In this document: positions 24,868-34,264 of the stretch, in pieces
Layout of the letters: each line of letters opens with the position of its first letter
Position numbering within the stretch: position 1 is the first letter of the stretch
Assembly (NCBI RefSeq): GCF_044197065.1
Contig: NZ_JBIQOI010000009.1
Location: forward strand, 109,849 to 173,848
Length of the DNA stretch: 64,000 nucleotides
Reading direction: 5' to 3'
Source: Kluyvera ascorbata_C
GTDB taxonomy: Bacteria > Pseudomonadota > Gammaproteobacteria > Enterobacterales > Enterobacteriaceae
Program-made: the position numbers and the translations under genes
The notes under the pieces: model-generated
The model's input: only the letters and a program-made list of their open reading frames with translations
What the model was told of the DNA's origin: nothing
The model's database searches: none

Positions 24868-25557
24868 TTAGAAACGGGCGGAAAAACGATAACCCGTGCC
24901 GCGAACGGTTTGCACCATGCGGTCATGACCACTGTGTTCCAGCGCTTTACGCAGACGGCGGATATGCACATCGACGGTACGGTCTTCGACATAGACGTTA
25001 GTGCCCCAAACGTGGTTCAGCAGCTGTTCGCGGCTGTACACGCGCTCCGGATGCGTCATAAAGAAGTGCAACAGCTTAAATTCGGTTGGGCCCATATCCA
25101 GCGGGTTTTCACCGGTCATCACGCGATGAGAGGTCGGGTCAAGGCTCAGCCCCTGCATCTCAATGACCTCTTCCACCGCCATTGGCGAAATGCGGCGCAT
25201 CACCGCTTTAATGCGGGCAACCAGCTCTTTTGGCGAGAAGGGTTTGGTAATGTAATCGTCAGCGCCGGTTTCCAGGCCACGTACGCGGTCTTCTTCTTCA
25301 CCGCGAGCGGTGAGCATCACCACCGGAATGTCACGCGTCAGCGCTTCACGTTTGATATGCTTAATAAATTGCAGTCCCGAACCGCCCGGTAACATCCAGT
25401 CGAGCAGAATAAGGTCGGGCCAGGGTTCATTCAGTTTACTGACAGCGGTGTCGTAGTCTTCAGCTTCTACCGGCTGGAAACCATTTTGTTCCAGTACGAA
25501 GCAGACCATCTCGCGGATTGGCGCTTCATCTTCAACGACCAGAATACGTCTTGCCAT
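24868..25557 (-). CDS. phoB: Phosphate regulon response regulator PhoB
   Basis: OmpR-type activator of the Pho regulon. 229 residues: receiver domain (about 3-118) with acidic EDEAPIRE, phospho-acceptor Asp in DLILLDWMLPGGSG (near 53), and Thr in VVMLTARGEEED; winged-helix domain (about 130-227) with YSREQLLNHVWGTNVYVEDR and DVHIRRLRKAL. Divergent from sbcD; a PhoB box in front of it indicates autoregulation. Confidence 0.98.
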   Translation of the reverse strand: MARRILVVEDEAPIREMVCFVLEQNGFQPVEAEDYDTAVSKLNEPWPDLILLDWMLPGGSGLQFIKHIKREALTRDIPVVMLTARGEEEDRVRGLETGADDYITKPFSPKELVARIKAVMRRISPMAVEEVIEMQGLSLDPTSHRVMTGENPLDMGPTEFKLLHFFMTHPERVYSREQLLNHVWGTNVYVEDRTVDVHIRRLRKALEHSGHDRMVQTVRGTGYRFSARF

Positions 25558-25583
25558 TATTTGCCCTGTTTTTAGACATCAGT

Positions 25584-25632
25584 ATTATATACGGCGTCAT
25601 TATGCGTCAGATTTATGACAGATTTATGAAAA
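25584..25632 (-). promoter_or_regulatory. phoB promoter with overlapping Pho boxes
   Basis: On the minus strand CTGTCATAAATCTGACGC (25621-25604) fits the Pho box consensus of two CTGTCAT-like 7-mers 4 bases apart. TTTCATAAATCTGTCATA overlaps it upstream, making three tandem half-sites. The -10 TATAAT is at 25589-25584. Standard autoregulatory layout. Confidence 0.9.
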
Positions 25633-25748
25633 ACATGACCGTTAGATGATCGCGGTTTACCGTTTATGACACTGCCGAAACGCGCTCATCGACCTCAACG
25701 TAGGCTGATGTTTATAATCAACTTTACGCCACTTCTCACGGAACCGCT

Positions 25749-26945
25749 ATGCGCATCATCCACACATCGGACTGGCACCTCGGCCAGAACTTCTACAGCA
25801 AGAGCCGCGCGGCTGAACATGAGGCTTTCCTGCACTGGCTGCTCGCAACCGCCGAAACCGAACGGGTCGATGCCATTATTGTGGCGGGCGATATCTTCGA
25901 TACCGGCTCGCCGCCGAGCTACGCGCGTGAGCTGTACAACCGATTTGTGGTTAATCTGCAACAAACTGGCTGCCATCTGGTGGTGCTGGCAGGCAACCAT
26001 GACTCTGTGGCAACCCTGAATGAATCCCGCGATATCCTCTCATTTCTGAATACCACGGTGATCGCCAGCGCGGGCCATGAACCCTTTATCCTGAACCACC
26101 GCGACGGCACGCCCGGCGCGGTATTCTGCCCGGTGCCGTTCCTGCGCCCGCGCGACATTATTACCAGCCAGGCGGGGCTTTCCGGCAGCGAAAAAGTCCA
26201 GCAGGTACTGGCGAGCATTACCGATTACTACCAGCAGCAGTACCAGCAGGCCTGCGAACTGCGCGGCGACGCCACGCTGCCGATTATTGCCAGCGGCCAT
26301 CTGACCACCGTCGGCGCCAGCAAAAGTGATGCGGTACGCGACATTTATATTGGCACACTGGATGCTTTCCCGGCACAAAACTTCCCACCGGCGGACTACA
26401 TCGCGCTGGGCCACATCCACCGGGCGCAGAAAATCGGCGGCAGCGAGCATATCCGTTACAGCGGTTCGCCTATCGCCCTCAGCTTTGATGAAACCGGCAA
26501 AGCCAAAAGCGTCAATCTGGTGAGCTTCGCCGACGGCAAGCTTGCCGAGGTCGCGCCGCTGACCGTTCCGGTCACTCAGCCGCTGGCGGTGATCAAAGGC
26601 GATTTTGATGAGATCAGCGCCCAACTGGCCGAATGGCGCGAGGCCGCCGCAGAGCCAAGCACCTGGCTGGATATCGAAATCACCAGCGACGAATACCTGC
26701 ATGATATTCAACGTAAAATCCAGACTATTACCGACGACCTGCCGGTGGACGTGCTGCTGGTGCGCCGCAGCCGCGAGCAGCGCCAGCGCATTCTGGCAAG
26801 CCTTGAGCGCGAAACTCTGAGCGAGCTGAGCGTGGAAGAGGTATTCCAGCGTCGTCTGGCGCTGGAAACGCTGGAAGCACCGCAACAGCAACGCCTGCAT
26901 ACGTTGTTTAATGAAACGCTCCACAGTCTTGGCGAGGAGGAATAA
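25749..26945 (+). CDS. sbcD: Exonuclease subunit SbcD
   Basis: Mre11-type Mn2+ nuclease that with SbcC cuts hairpins and processes DNA ends. 398 residues. Phosphoesterase motifs: HTSDWHLGQNFY (about 5-16), VAGDIFDTGSP (about 45-55), LAGNHDSVATL (about 81-91), ASGHLTTVGAS (about 182-192) and ALGHIHRAQK (about 219-228). Followed by the capping domain and C-terminal SbcC-contact region. The sbcC start lies 2 bases beyond its stop, suggesting translational coupling. Confidence 0.98.
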   Translation: MRIIHTSDWHLGQNFYSKSRAAEHEAFLHWLLATAETERVDAIIVAGDIFDTGSPPSYARELYNRFVVNLQQTGCHLVVLAGNHDSVATLNESRDILSFLNTTVIASAGHEPFILNHRDGTPGAVFCPVPFLRPRDIITSQAGLSGSEKVQQVLASITDYYQQQYQQACELRGDATLPIIASGHLTTVGASKSDAVRDIYIGTLDAFPAQNFPPADYIALGHIHRAQKIGGSEHIRYSGSPIALSFDETGKAKSVNLVSFADGKLAEVAPLTVPVTQPLAVIKGDFDEISAQLAEWREAAAEPSTWLDIEITSDEYLHDIQRKIQTITDDLPVDVLLVRRSREQRQRILASLERETLSELSVEEVFQRRLALETLEAPQQQRLHTLFNETLHSLGEEE

Positions 26946-26947
26946 CC

Positions 26948-29900
26948 GTGAAAATTCTCAGCCTGCGCCTGAAAAACCTCAACTCACTCAAAGGCGAGTG
27001 GAAAATCGATTTCACCCAGGAGCCGTTTGCCAGCAATGGTTTGTTTGCCATCACCGGCCCTACCGGCGCGGGGAAAACCACGCTGCTGGACGCCATCTGC
27101 CTGGCCCTGTACCACAAGACACCGCGCTTAAGTAACGTCTCCCAATCGCAAAACGACCTGATGACCCGCGACACCGCCGAGTGCCTGGCAGAAGTGGAGT
27201 TTGAAGTTCAGGGCGTGGCCTATCGCGCCTTCTGGAGCCAAAACCGCGCCCGCAACCAGCCGGACGGCAACCTGCAAGCGCCGCGCGTCGAGCTGGCGCG
27301 CTGCGATAATGGGCAGATTCTGGCGGACAAAGTGAAAGACAAGCTGGAGATGACAGCCTCGCTGACCGGCCTCGACTACGGTCGCTTTACCCGCTCAATG
27401 ATGCTCTCACAAGGCCAGTTTGCCGCGTTCCTCAACGCCGAACCGAAAGAGCGCGCCGAATTGCTGGAAGAGCTAACCGGCACCGAAATTTACGGCCAGA
27501 TCTCGGCGCAGGTATTTGAAAAACATAAACACGCGCGCGGCGAGCTGGAGAAGCTTCAGGCGCAGGCCAGCGGCGTAGTCCTGCTAAGCGAAGAGCAGCA
27601 GCAGACCCTATCACAGAGTTTGCAGGCGCTTACTTCTGAAGAACAGCAGTGGCAACAGCAGCAGACCATCGCCGCGCAGCATCAGCAGTGGCTGGTTCGC
27701 CAGCAGGAACTTGAACAAGAAGAGCAAACCTATCAGCAGGCGTTGATTACCGCGAAACAGGCGCTGGAAGCCGCACAGCCACAGCTCGCCACGCTCAGCC
27801 GGGCACAGCCTGCTGAGGCGTTACGCCCGCGCTGGACTCAGCTGCAAGAGCAGGCTGCCACGGTGGCAAAAACCCATCAGCAGACAGAGCAAGTAAATAC
27901 TCGCTTACATGACTCTCGCCGCCTTCGCGACCGTATTCGCCTTAGCGCCGAGCAGCAGGCCGCCTCACTCCAGCGTACGCAAAGCCAGATTCAGCAATGG
28001 CTTCAGGAGTATGAGCATATCCAGCATTGGCAGGGCGAACTGACCGGCTGGCGAAGCGCCTTTAGCCAACAGGCTCGTGAACGCGCTCAGTTAGAATCTT
28101 CAGCGCAACGTTTGAGGGACCTGGAGAAACAGTTCGCTCAACTACCGCCTTCAGCCCTGACGCTGACTCAGGAAGAGCTTGCCGGGCAAATTACGCAGCA
28201 CGCGGCGGCCCGCCCGCTGCGCCAGCAGCTTAGCGCGCTGCACACCCAGTTCATTCCACTCCAGGCGCGCCGCCAGCAACTTCTGCACGCTCAGCAACAG
28301 CGCCAGCAGCAACTGGAGAAACTGACCGCCGGACTTACCCAGCTTCGTCAGACCTATAAAGAGAAAAAGCAGCAGCGCGACGATGTTAATGCCATCTGCG
28401 AACTGGAGGCGACCATTGTTCGTCTCGAGGCCGAGCGTGCGCGTTTACAGCCCGGCGCACCCTGCCCGCTGTGCGGCTCCACCAGCCACCCGGCGCTAGC
28501 GGAATATCAGGCACTCACCCCGGATGTCAACAAAGCCCGCCGCGATGCGCTGGATAAAGAGGTCGCCCAACTGGCGGAAGAAGGCGCCACGCTGCGCGGA
28601 CAGCAGGCCGCGCTGGAAAAACAGCAGCAGCAAGAAAACGCGGAGCTAGAGACGCTTTCTGAGCGAGAGCAAGCACTTACATCACAGTGGCAGACGGTGA
28701 TTCAGGGGCTGGAGATCACGCTACAACCCGCTGACGACATCAACGGTTGGCTCGCCGCCCAGGACGAGGCTGAACAGCAGCGCTATCACTACAGCCAGCG
28801 CCTGACGCTCGACGCGCAAATCCGCGATCTTCGCGCCCAGCATACGCAATTACACGATGAACTCGCTCAGCGCACCACGGCGTTGACCCAGACGCTCTCC
28901 GCTTTCGGCCTTGCCCCAGCGCAACCTGGCGAAGAGAGTCAGTGGCTAGCCTCCCGCGAGGCGGATACCCAGCGCTGGCAGCAGCAGCAAAAACAGCATC
29001 AGGAGATTCAACAACGGCTCGCGCAAATCCAGCCGCTGCTTGAAACGCTGCCTCCGGTACAAGACCCCACTGACGCCGACCCGGTTGCGCTCGACGGCTG
29101 GCAGCAGGTACACCATGATTGCGTGTCGCTGGAAAGCCAATGGCACACGCTCCAGCTTCAGGAGGCACAGGAGAAACAGCGCCTGCAGCAGGCCGAGCAG
29201 GCCTTCGACCAGGCGCTTGCCGAGTCCCACTTTAGCGATCGCCAGGACTTCCTTAGCGCCCTGCTGGACAACGAGGAACGTCAGCGTCTGGAGCAGCTAA
29301 AACAGACGCTGGAGACCCAGCACCAGCAGCGCCAGACCCTGGCTACTCAGGTTCATGAGGCGTTACAGCGTCATCTGACGTTGCGCCCGGAAGCCCTGAA
29401 CGCCGCGCTTACGCTGACCGATGCTCAGATGCAGCTCCAGCAAATTTCCCGTCAGCTGCGTGAAAACAGCGAGCGGCAGGGCGAACTTCGCCAGCAGCTT
29501 AAGCAGGACGAAGAGAATCGGCAGCAGCAGCAGTCGTTGTTCCTGGAAATAGAAAAAGCCAGCGCCGCGCTGGAAGACTGGGCGCATCTGAACGCGCTGA
29601 TTGGCTCGAAAGAGGGCGATAAGTTCCGCAAATTCGCCCAGGGCCTGACGCTGGATAATCTGGTGTGGCTCGCCAATGAACAGCTCAGCCGCCTGCACGG
29701 TCGCTATCTGCTGCAGCGTAAAGTCAGCGACGCGCTGGAGCTGGAAGTGGTCGATACCTGGCAGGCGGACGCGGTGCGCGATACCCGTACCCTTTCCGGC
29801 GGCGAAAGCTTCCTCGTCAGCCTTTCGCTGGCGCTGGCGCTGTCTGACCTGGTGAGCCATAAAACGCGCATCGATTCGCTGTTCCTCGATGAAGGCTTCG

Positions 29901-30088
29901 GCACGCTGGATAGTGAAACGCTGGACACGGCACTGGATGCGCTGGATACGCTGAACGCCAGCGGCAAGATCATCGGTGTGATTAGCCACGTGGAGGCGAT
30001 GAAAGAGCGGATTCCGGTGCAGATTAAGGTGAAGAAGATTAACGGGTTGGGGTATAGCCGGTTGGATAAAATGTTTGCGGTTGAATAA
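26948..30088 (+). CDS. sbcC: Exonuclease subunit SbcC
   Basis: Rad50-like SMC-family ATPase of the SbcCD complex, 1046 residues, starting at GTG. Walker A FAITGPTGAGKTTLLDAICL (about 29-48); Q-loop SMMLSQGQFAAFLNA (about 150-164). Two long Gln/Leu-rich coiled coils (about 180-495 and 520-880) flank the zinc hook CPLCGSTSH (about 501). Signature motif RTLSGGESFLVSLSLALALS (about 949-968) and Walker B DSLFLDEGFGTLD (about 982-994) follow. Full length; codon use is like its neighbours. Downstream is a REP pair. Confidence 0.98.
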   Translation: MKILSLRLKNLNSLKGEWKIDFTQEPFASNGLFAITGPTGAGKTTLLDAICLALYHKTPRLSNVSQSQNDLMTRDTAECLAEVEFEVQGVAYRAFWSQNRARNQPDGNLQAPRVELARCDNGQILADKVKDKLEMTASLTGLDYGRFTRSMMLSQGQFAAFLNAEPKERAELLEELTGTEIYGQISAQVFEKHKHARGELEKLQAQASGVVLLSEEQQQTLSQSLQALTSEEQQWQQQQTIAAQHQQWLVRQQELEQEEQTYQQALITAKQALEAAQPQLATLSRAQPAEALRPRWTQLQEQAATVAKTHQQTEQVNTRLHDSRRLRDRIRLSAEQQAASLQRTQSQIQQWLQEYEHIQHWQGELTGWRSAFSQQARERAQLESSAQRLRDLEKQFAQLPPSALTLTQEELAGQITQHAAARPLRQQLSALHTQFIPLQARRQQLLHAQQQRQQQLEKLTAGLTQLRQTYKEKKQQRDDVNAICELEATIVRLEAERARLQPGAPCPLCGSTSHPALAEYQALTPDVNKARRDALDKEVAQLAEEGATLRGQQAALEKQQQQENAELETLSEREQALTSQWQTVIQGLEITLQPADDINGWLAAQDEAEQQRYHYSQRLTLDAQIRDLRAQHTQLHDELAQRTTALTQTLSAFGLAPAQPGEESQWLASREADTQRWQQQQKQHQEIQQRLAQIQPLLETLPPVQDPTDADPVALDGWQQVHHDCVSLESQWHTLQLQEAQEKQRLQQAEQAFDQALAESHFSDRQDFLSALLDNEERQRLEQLKQTLETQHQQRQTLATQVHEALQRHLTLRPEALNAALTLTDAQMQLQQISRQLRENSERQGELRQQLKQDEENRQQQQSLFLEIEKASAALEDWAHLNALIGSKEGDKFRKFAQGLTLDNLVWLANEQLSRLHGRYLLQRKVSDALELEVVDTWQADAVRDTRTLSGGESFLVSLSLALALSDLVSHKTRIDSLFLDEGFGTLDSETLDTALDALDTLNASGKIIGVISHVEAMKERIPVQIKVKKINGLGYSRLDKMFAVE

Positions 30089-30101
30089 GCTCTCTACCTA
30101 A

Positions 30102-30180
30102 TGTAGGCCCGATAAGCGTAGCGCCATCGGGCATTCCGGTGCACATTGCCGGATGGCGGCTACGCCTTATACGGCCTACA
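30102..30180. repeat. REP pair (BIME) between sbcC and mak
   Basis: Two inverted units: TGTAGGCCCGATAAGCGTAG at the left, and GCCGGATGGCGGCTACGCCT ending in GGCCTACA at the right. Lies between convergent genes. Confidence 0.9.
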
Positions 30181-30192
30181 GAAAACACCAAA

Positions 30193-31095
30193 TCACGCTG
30201 GCCACAACCACGCCGCCCCACGCACCCCGCTGGAATCGCCATGCAGCGCCTTGCGAATCGGTGTTTCACACTCACCGCCGAACACCCATTCCTTCACCAG
30301 TTCCGGCACCGTCTGATACAGACGCTCAACGTTGCTCATCCCGCCACCCAGCACAATCACATCCGGGTCGAGAATATTCACCACATGCGCCAGCGATTTC
30401 GCCAACCGCTGCTCGTAGCGGCCGAGCGCCTGCTCCGCCAGCGCATTCCCTTCACTCACCAGCTGCATAATCTCACCGCCTTTGAGTGGATTACCGCTCA
30501 GTCGGTGATAATCCGTGGCAAAACCAGTACCGGAAATAAAGGTTTCAATACAGCCCTGTTTACCGCAATAGCACGGTACTTCCGCACGAAAACGCAGTTC
30601 ATCGTCGTTCATCCACGGTAGCGGATTATGCCCCCACTCACCGGCCGTGCCGTTACCGCCGATATGCGCGCGGCCACCCAGCGCCACGCCAGCACCGCAG
30701 CCGGTACCGATAATCACCGCAAACACCGTCTGCGCGCCCGCTGCCGCGCCGTCTACTGCTTCAGATACCGCCAGACAGTTAGCGTCGTTCGCCAGTCGCA
30801 CCTCGCGATTCAGGCGACGACTAAGGTCTTTATCAAAAGGCTGGCCGTTGAGCCAGGTGGAATTAGCATTTTTCACCACCCCGGTATAGGGCGAAATTGA
30901 GCCGGGAATACCCATGCCCACCGTCCCCTTTTGCCCGGTTGCCTCTTCGGCGAGAGCAACGAGATGCGCAATGTTCTCAATGGTTTGCTGATAGTCACGC
31001 GGCGTCGGCAAACGGTGGCGATAAAGCTGCTCACCCTGGTCGCTTAGCGCGATGACTTCGGTTTTCGTTCCACCCAGATCGATACCAATTCGCAT
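30193..31095 (-). CDS. mak: Fructokinase Mak (ROK family)
   Basis: Phosphorylates fructose (and mannose, glucose weakly in E. coli) with ATP. 300 residues. ROK features: MRIGIDLGGTKTEVIALSDQ (ATP phosphate loop), GMGIPGSISPYTGVVKNANS, LANDANCLAVSEAVDGAAAG with the catalytic Asp, IGTGCGAGVALGGRAHIGGN, and the zinc motif CYCGKQGCIETFISG. Convergent with sbcC. The araJ gene found between sbcC and mak in E. coli is absent here. A short divergent gap of 87 bases separates it from rdgC. Confidence 0.96.
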   Translation of the reverse strand: MRIGIDLGGTKTEVIALSDQGEQLYRHRLPTPRDYQQTIENIAHLVALAEEATGQKGTVGMGIPGSISPYTGVVKNANSTWLNGQPFDKDLSRRLNREVRLANDANCLAVSEAVDGAAAGAQTVFAVIIGTGCGAGVALGGRAHIGGNGTAGEWGHNPLPWMNDDELRFRAEVPCYCGKQGCIETFISGTGFATDYHRLSGNPLKGGEIMQLVSEGNALAEQALGRYEQRLAKSLAHVVNILDPDVIVLGGGMSNVERLYQTVPELVKEWVFGGECETPIRKALHGDSSGVRGAAWLWPA

Positions 31096-31182
31096 TCATG
31101 ACTCCTGTTTAAAACAATGCAAGGGCGAGGACAATTCGTTATCATTGCCCGCTGATTTAACGACAACACCGTGGAAATTATC

Positions 31183-32094
31183 ATGCTGTGGTTCAAAAAT
31201 TTAATGGTTTATCGTCTCAGCCGCGACATCTCCCTGCGCGCGGAAGAGATGGAAAAACAGCTCGCTGAGATGACCTTCACCCCATGCGGCAGCCAGGATA
31301 TGGCAAAAACCGGCTGGGTACCGCCGATGGGCTCACACAGCGATGCGCTGACGCACACAGTAAATGGTCAGATCATCATTTGCGCTCGCAAAGAAGAGAA
31401 GATCCTGCCCTCTCCGGTGATTAAACAGGCGCTGGAAGCGAAGATCCAAAAGCTCGAAGCCGATCAGGGCCGCAAGCTCAAGAAAACCGAAAAAGATTCG
31501 CTGAAGGACGAAGTCCTGCACTCTCTGCTGCCGCGCGCGTTCAGCCGCTTCAGCCAGACGATGATGTGGATAGACACCGTTAACGATTTGATTATGGTCG
31601 ACTGCGCCAGCGCCAAAAAAGCGGAAGATACGCTGGCGTTGCTGCGTAAAAGCCTCGGCTCGCTGCCGGTGGTGCCGCTGACGCTGGAAAATCCGATCGA
31701 ACTGACCCTGACGGAATGGGTACGTTCCGGATCGGCGGCGCAAAGTTTCCAGATCCTGGATGAAGCCGAGCTGAAAGCGATCCTCGAAGACGGCGGCGTG
31801 ATCCGCGCGAAGAAACAGGATCTGGTGTGCGATGAGATTGCCTGTCACATCGAAGCCGGCAAGCTGGTGACCAAGCTGGCGCTCGACTGGCAGCAGCGCA
31901 TTCAGTTTGTGATGTGCGATGACGGCTCCATCAAGCGTCTGAAGTTCTGCGACGAACTGCGCGATCAGAACGAAGATATCGACCGGGATGATTATGCTCA
32001 GCGTTTCGACGCGGACTTTATTCTGATGACCGGTGAGCTGGCTGCCATGATTAAAAGCCTGGTAGAAGGCTTAGGCGGCGAAGCCCAGCGTTAA
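31183..32094 (+). CDS. rdgC: Recombination-associated protein RdgC
   Basis: Ring-shaped dimeric nucleoid DNA-binding protein that limits RecA filament formation. 303 residues from ATG 31183 (MLWFKNLMVYRLSRDISLRA), the conserved RdgC start; a GTG four codons earlier is rejected. Further blocks: GWVPPMGSHSDALTH (about 44-58), LLPRAFSRFSQTMMWID (about 109-125) and LALDWQQRIQFVM. It ends against a perfect inverted repeat shared with convergent ppnP. Confidence 0.97.
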   Translation: MLWFKNLMVYRLSRDISLRAEEMEKQLAEMTFTPCGSQDMAKTGWVPPMGSHSDALTHTVNGQIIICARKEEKILPSPVIKQALEAKIQKLEADQGRKLKKTEKDSLKDEVLHSLLPRAFSRFSQTMMWIDTVNDLIMVDCASAKKAEDTLALLRKSLGSLPVVPLTLENPIELTLTEWVRSGSAAQSFQILDEAELKAILEDGGVIRAKKQDLVCDEIACHIEAGKLVTKLALDWQQRIQFVMCDDGSIKRLKFCDELRDQNEDIDRDDYAQRFDADFILMTGELAAMIKSLVEGLGGEAQR

Positions 32095-32100
32095 GCGGGA

Positions 32101-32132
32101 TATTCCCTTCCTGCCGCAGCAGGAAGGGAATA
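32101..32132. terminator. Bidirectional hairpin between rdgC and ppnP
   Basis: TATTCCCTTCCTGC and GCAGGAAGGGAATA form a perfect 14-base inverted repeat around a 4-base CGCA loop. No long T-run on either side, but its place between convergent genes suggests a shared transcript end. Confidence 0.75.
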
Positions 32133-32134
32133 GA

Positions 32135-32419
32135 TTACAGATAGCGGCACAGATAAGAGGTTGGCTCTGCAACCTGCAGGTTAAATTCACTGTGGCCCGG
32201 CACGTTGAACACTTCCCCTGCGGAATAGACTTTCCACTCAATTTCACCCGGTAACAGCACGTTCAGCGCACCGCTAATCACGGTCATTTCTTCCGGCTGT
32301 GCGGTTCCGAAGGTGTATTCGCCTTCCGCCATCACGCCCACGCTGGCACGACCGGTGCTGCTGCTGGTGAAGCCAATGGATTTCACTTTTCCCTCAAAGT
32401 ACTCGTTGCTCTGAAGCAT
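32135..32419 (-). CDS. ppnP: Pyrimidine/purine nucleoside phosphorylase PpnP
   Basis: Small cupin-type enzyme (YaiE) that phosphorolyses several nucleosides. 94 residues; begins MLQSNEYFEGKVKSIGFTSS and has the beta-rich cupin core with MAEGEYTFGTAQPEEMTVIS and GEVFNVPGHSEFNLQV. Next to aroM as in E. coli; no motif is missing. Confidence 0.93.
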   Translation of the reverse strand: MLQSNEYFEGKVKSIGFTSSSTGRASVGVMAEGEYTFGTAQPEEMTVISGALNVLLPGEIEWKVYSAGEVFNVPGHSEFNLQVAEPTSYLCRYL

Positions 32420-32497
32420 AAACAGGCCCTTATTATCTTGTCGTCAAAAGACCAATATAGGGTTGCGAACAGAAGCCTGTCACGCAAAATCATACGC

Positions 32498-33175
32498 TTA
32501 ACACAATAATTCTGCCGCCAGTCTGGCCACCAGCACATTCGACAATAGAACCGGCACATCCAGCGCCTTTTGTAGCAGGTCGCGGTGGCGCTGGTGATAG
32601 CTCAACGAGTCGAGTACCAGCACATCGGCTCCCTGATCCAGCAGCGAACTGCCCGCCGAGATAAGATGCTGGTCGGTATCGATATTGGGGTTCGCCAGCG
32701 CGTAATAGGGCAAATTGGACAGCATCTGCCACTTCTCCTGCTGCGCATCGAGAATCGCTTCAATAGGGACCAATACCCCGACCTGATGTCCCTCGACGAT
32801 AGAGGCGACCAACGGTGGAATAATACGCTGAGGCTCCAGCAGTATCGCATTGCGCGCCACCATGCTGCGTAATTTAAACGTATTCAGTAAAAGAATGACG
32901 TCATAAGATTGATTGTCCAGCACCTCAATAATAGCCTGCAGGCTGTGCTCGACTTTCAGGCGGGAAACTTCGACAAACTGGTTATCATTCAACAGAACCA
33001 GTAAACGTGATTCACCGGGTTCTGGTGCATACTCTTCCATGACTTGCGCACGGCTCATTTTGCCTAACAGGCTAATGTGGGTGATTTGATCTTCCCTGAT
33101 GTGCTCGGTCAATAGCGGCAAGACTTCACTGACGGGCACCACCCCTATCGTAAGTATCGCCATCGTTGCACTCAT
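32498..33175 (-). CDS. aroM: AroM family protein
   Basis: 225-residue protein of unknown function. In E. coli aroM belongs to the aroL transcription unit under TyrR control. Seen: an N-terminal Rossmann-like strand MAILTIGVVPVSEVLPLL, then DVILLLNTFKLRSMVARNAI (about 113-132) and VLVPIEAILDAQQEKWQMLS (about 154-173), with conserved Pro and Ser residues as in Asp/Glu racemase-like folds, although catalytic cysteines are not evident. The small gene yaiA that usually sits between aroL and aroM was not found in the 291-base gap. Confidence 0.9.
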   Translation of the reverse strand: MSATMAILTIGVVPVSEVLPLLTEHIREDQITHISLLGKMSRAQVMEEYAPEPGESRLLVLLNDNQFVEVSRLKVEHSLQAIIEVLDNQSYDVILLLNTFKLRSMVARNAILLEPQRIIPPLVASIVEGHQVGVLVPIEAILDAQQEKWQMLSNLPYYALANPNIDTDQHLISAGSSLLDQGADVLVLDSLSYHQRHRDLLQKALDVPVLLSNVLVARLAAELLC

Positions 33176-33374
33176 GTTATCTACCTTCTGCTTCTCATAT
33201 GCTCGTTTTACACATAGCCACCTGGATGGATGAAAAATACCGCTCAGAAGCGTAGCAGTTCAGCCAACGGGTGGAATGTAAAGATTCCAGATGTTTCCAG
33301 TACTCTCCTGATATGGTTTGATTTTAACTTTTCTATAACATTAATGATAAGCCAAAAATGTGACTTACGCACAA

Positions 33375-33401
33375 TATAACCACTAAATAAAAGCGGTTAT
33401 A
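33375..33401. terminator. Possible hairpin terminator downstream of aroL
   Basis: TATAACC (33375-33381) and GGTTATA (33395-33401) form the base of a stem with an AT-rich loop. It is in the gap between aroL and aroM. No T-run follows on the minus strand, so it may instead be an attenuator or processing site. Confidence 0.4.
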
Positions 33402-33466
33402 TCGGCAATCAGAAGGGAAACCTGAGGGGAAAAACGAGATGAAAAACCGGGTAAGAACGAACCCTG

Positions 33467-33991
33467 TTAGCTGGCGGTTGCCAGATGCAGGGCATCAAGG
33501 ATCAGCGTAACGACGCGATCTGGCGCGGCAGAGGCATCAACAACGTAGTGAGCCGTTTCGCGGTATAGCGCATCGCGCTGAGCCAGCACCTCCGCCACCT
33601 CTTCACTAATCGGTTTACCGGTCAGCGTTGGGCGCTGAGATTCCTCTGGAAATGCCTCCAGGCGACGCGCCAGCACCGGGACGGGGGCATTCAGATAGAT
33701 AACCACGCCGTTCTGACGCATAAACTCACGGTTAACCGGTGCAAGGATAATCCCACCGCCCGTCGCCACCACGGTGCCGGGTTGTGTCACCGACATCAGC
33801 GTCTGGGTCTCTCTGGCGCGGAATCCCGGCCAGCCTTCAAGGGAGACAATCTCCGCCACGCTCATGCCGGACAGCTGCTGCAGCGCCAGGTCAGTATCAA
33901 CAAAGCGAAAATGGCAGGCATGAGTCAGCGCTTGGCCTATCGTCGTTTTTCCGCAGCCCCGGGCTCCGATAAGAAAAATAGGCTGTGTCAT
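33467..33991 (-). CDS. aroL: Shikimate kinase II
   Basis: Phosphorylates shikimate in the aromatic amino acid pathway. 174 residues, P-loop IGARGCGKTTIGQALTHACH (about 8-27), FVDTDLALQQLSGM (about 30-43) with the Asp and following Arg for substrate, GWPGFRARETQTL (about 54-66), ATGGGIILAPVNRE (about 76-89) and the lid RPTLTGKPISEEV. Upstream are TrpR- and TyrR-type sites as in E. coli. Confidence 0.97.
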   Translation of the reverse strand: MTQPIFLIGARGCGKTTIGQALTHACHFRFVDTDLALQQLSGMSVAEIVSLEGWPGFRARETQTLMSVTQPGTVVATGGGIILAPVNREFMRQNGVVIYLNAPVPVLARRLEAFPEESQRPTLTGKPISEEVAEVLAQRDALYRETAHYVVDASAAPDRVVTLILDALHLATAS

Positions 33992-34054
33992 GACCTGGAA
34001 TTCCCCTTGATAACGCGTAAATGCGGGATCGGTGATTGAAAAGTGAATGATATC

Positions 34055-34094
34055 ATCAAACTAGTACACAAGTAAGTGTAAACTTAATATTACG
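34055..34094 (-). promoter_or_regulatory. TrpR half-operator and TyrR box upstream of aroL
   Basis: TGTAAACTTAATATTACG (34077-34094) matches the TyrR box TGTAAA-N6-TTTACA with a perfect first half and 4/6 in the second. AAACTAGTACACAAG just before it (from about 34058) contains CTAGTAC, the trp operator half-site. E. coli aroL is repressed by both regulators. Confidence 0.7.
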
Positions 34095-34264
34095 ATTCGA
34101 TGTATTTTGAGACAAATTATATCGATATATATTGATAACTGCGGCAATCAGGGCGTAAAAAAAACATGCCACGAAGCGTTGCGCTAACAGTACATGAAAG
34201 TATCTTGCTTTGACAAGCCGGATATCGCGGCAAAAGGTAGCACATTATTGTGACAGAAATCACG

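Noticed and set aside
27600..29550. CAG-rich tracts in sbcC as a possible DNA repeat
   Set aside because: They encode the Gln-rich coiled coils of SbcC and are not a regular tandem repeat.
30102..30180. CRISPR-like repeats among the REP units
   Set aside because: Units are scattered, inverted and differ in spacing; there is no array or cas gene.
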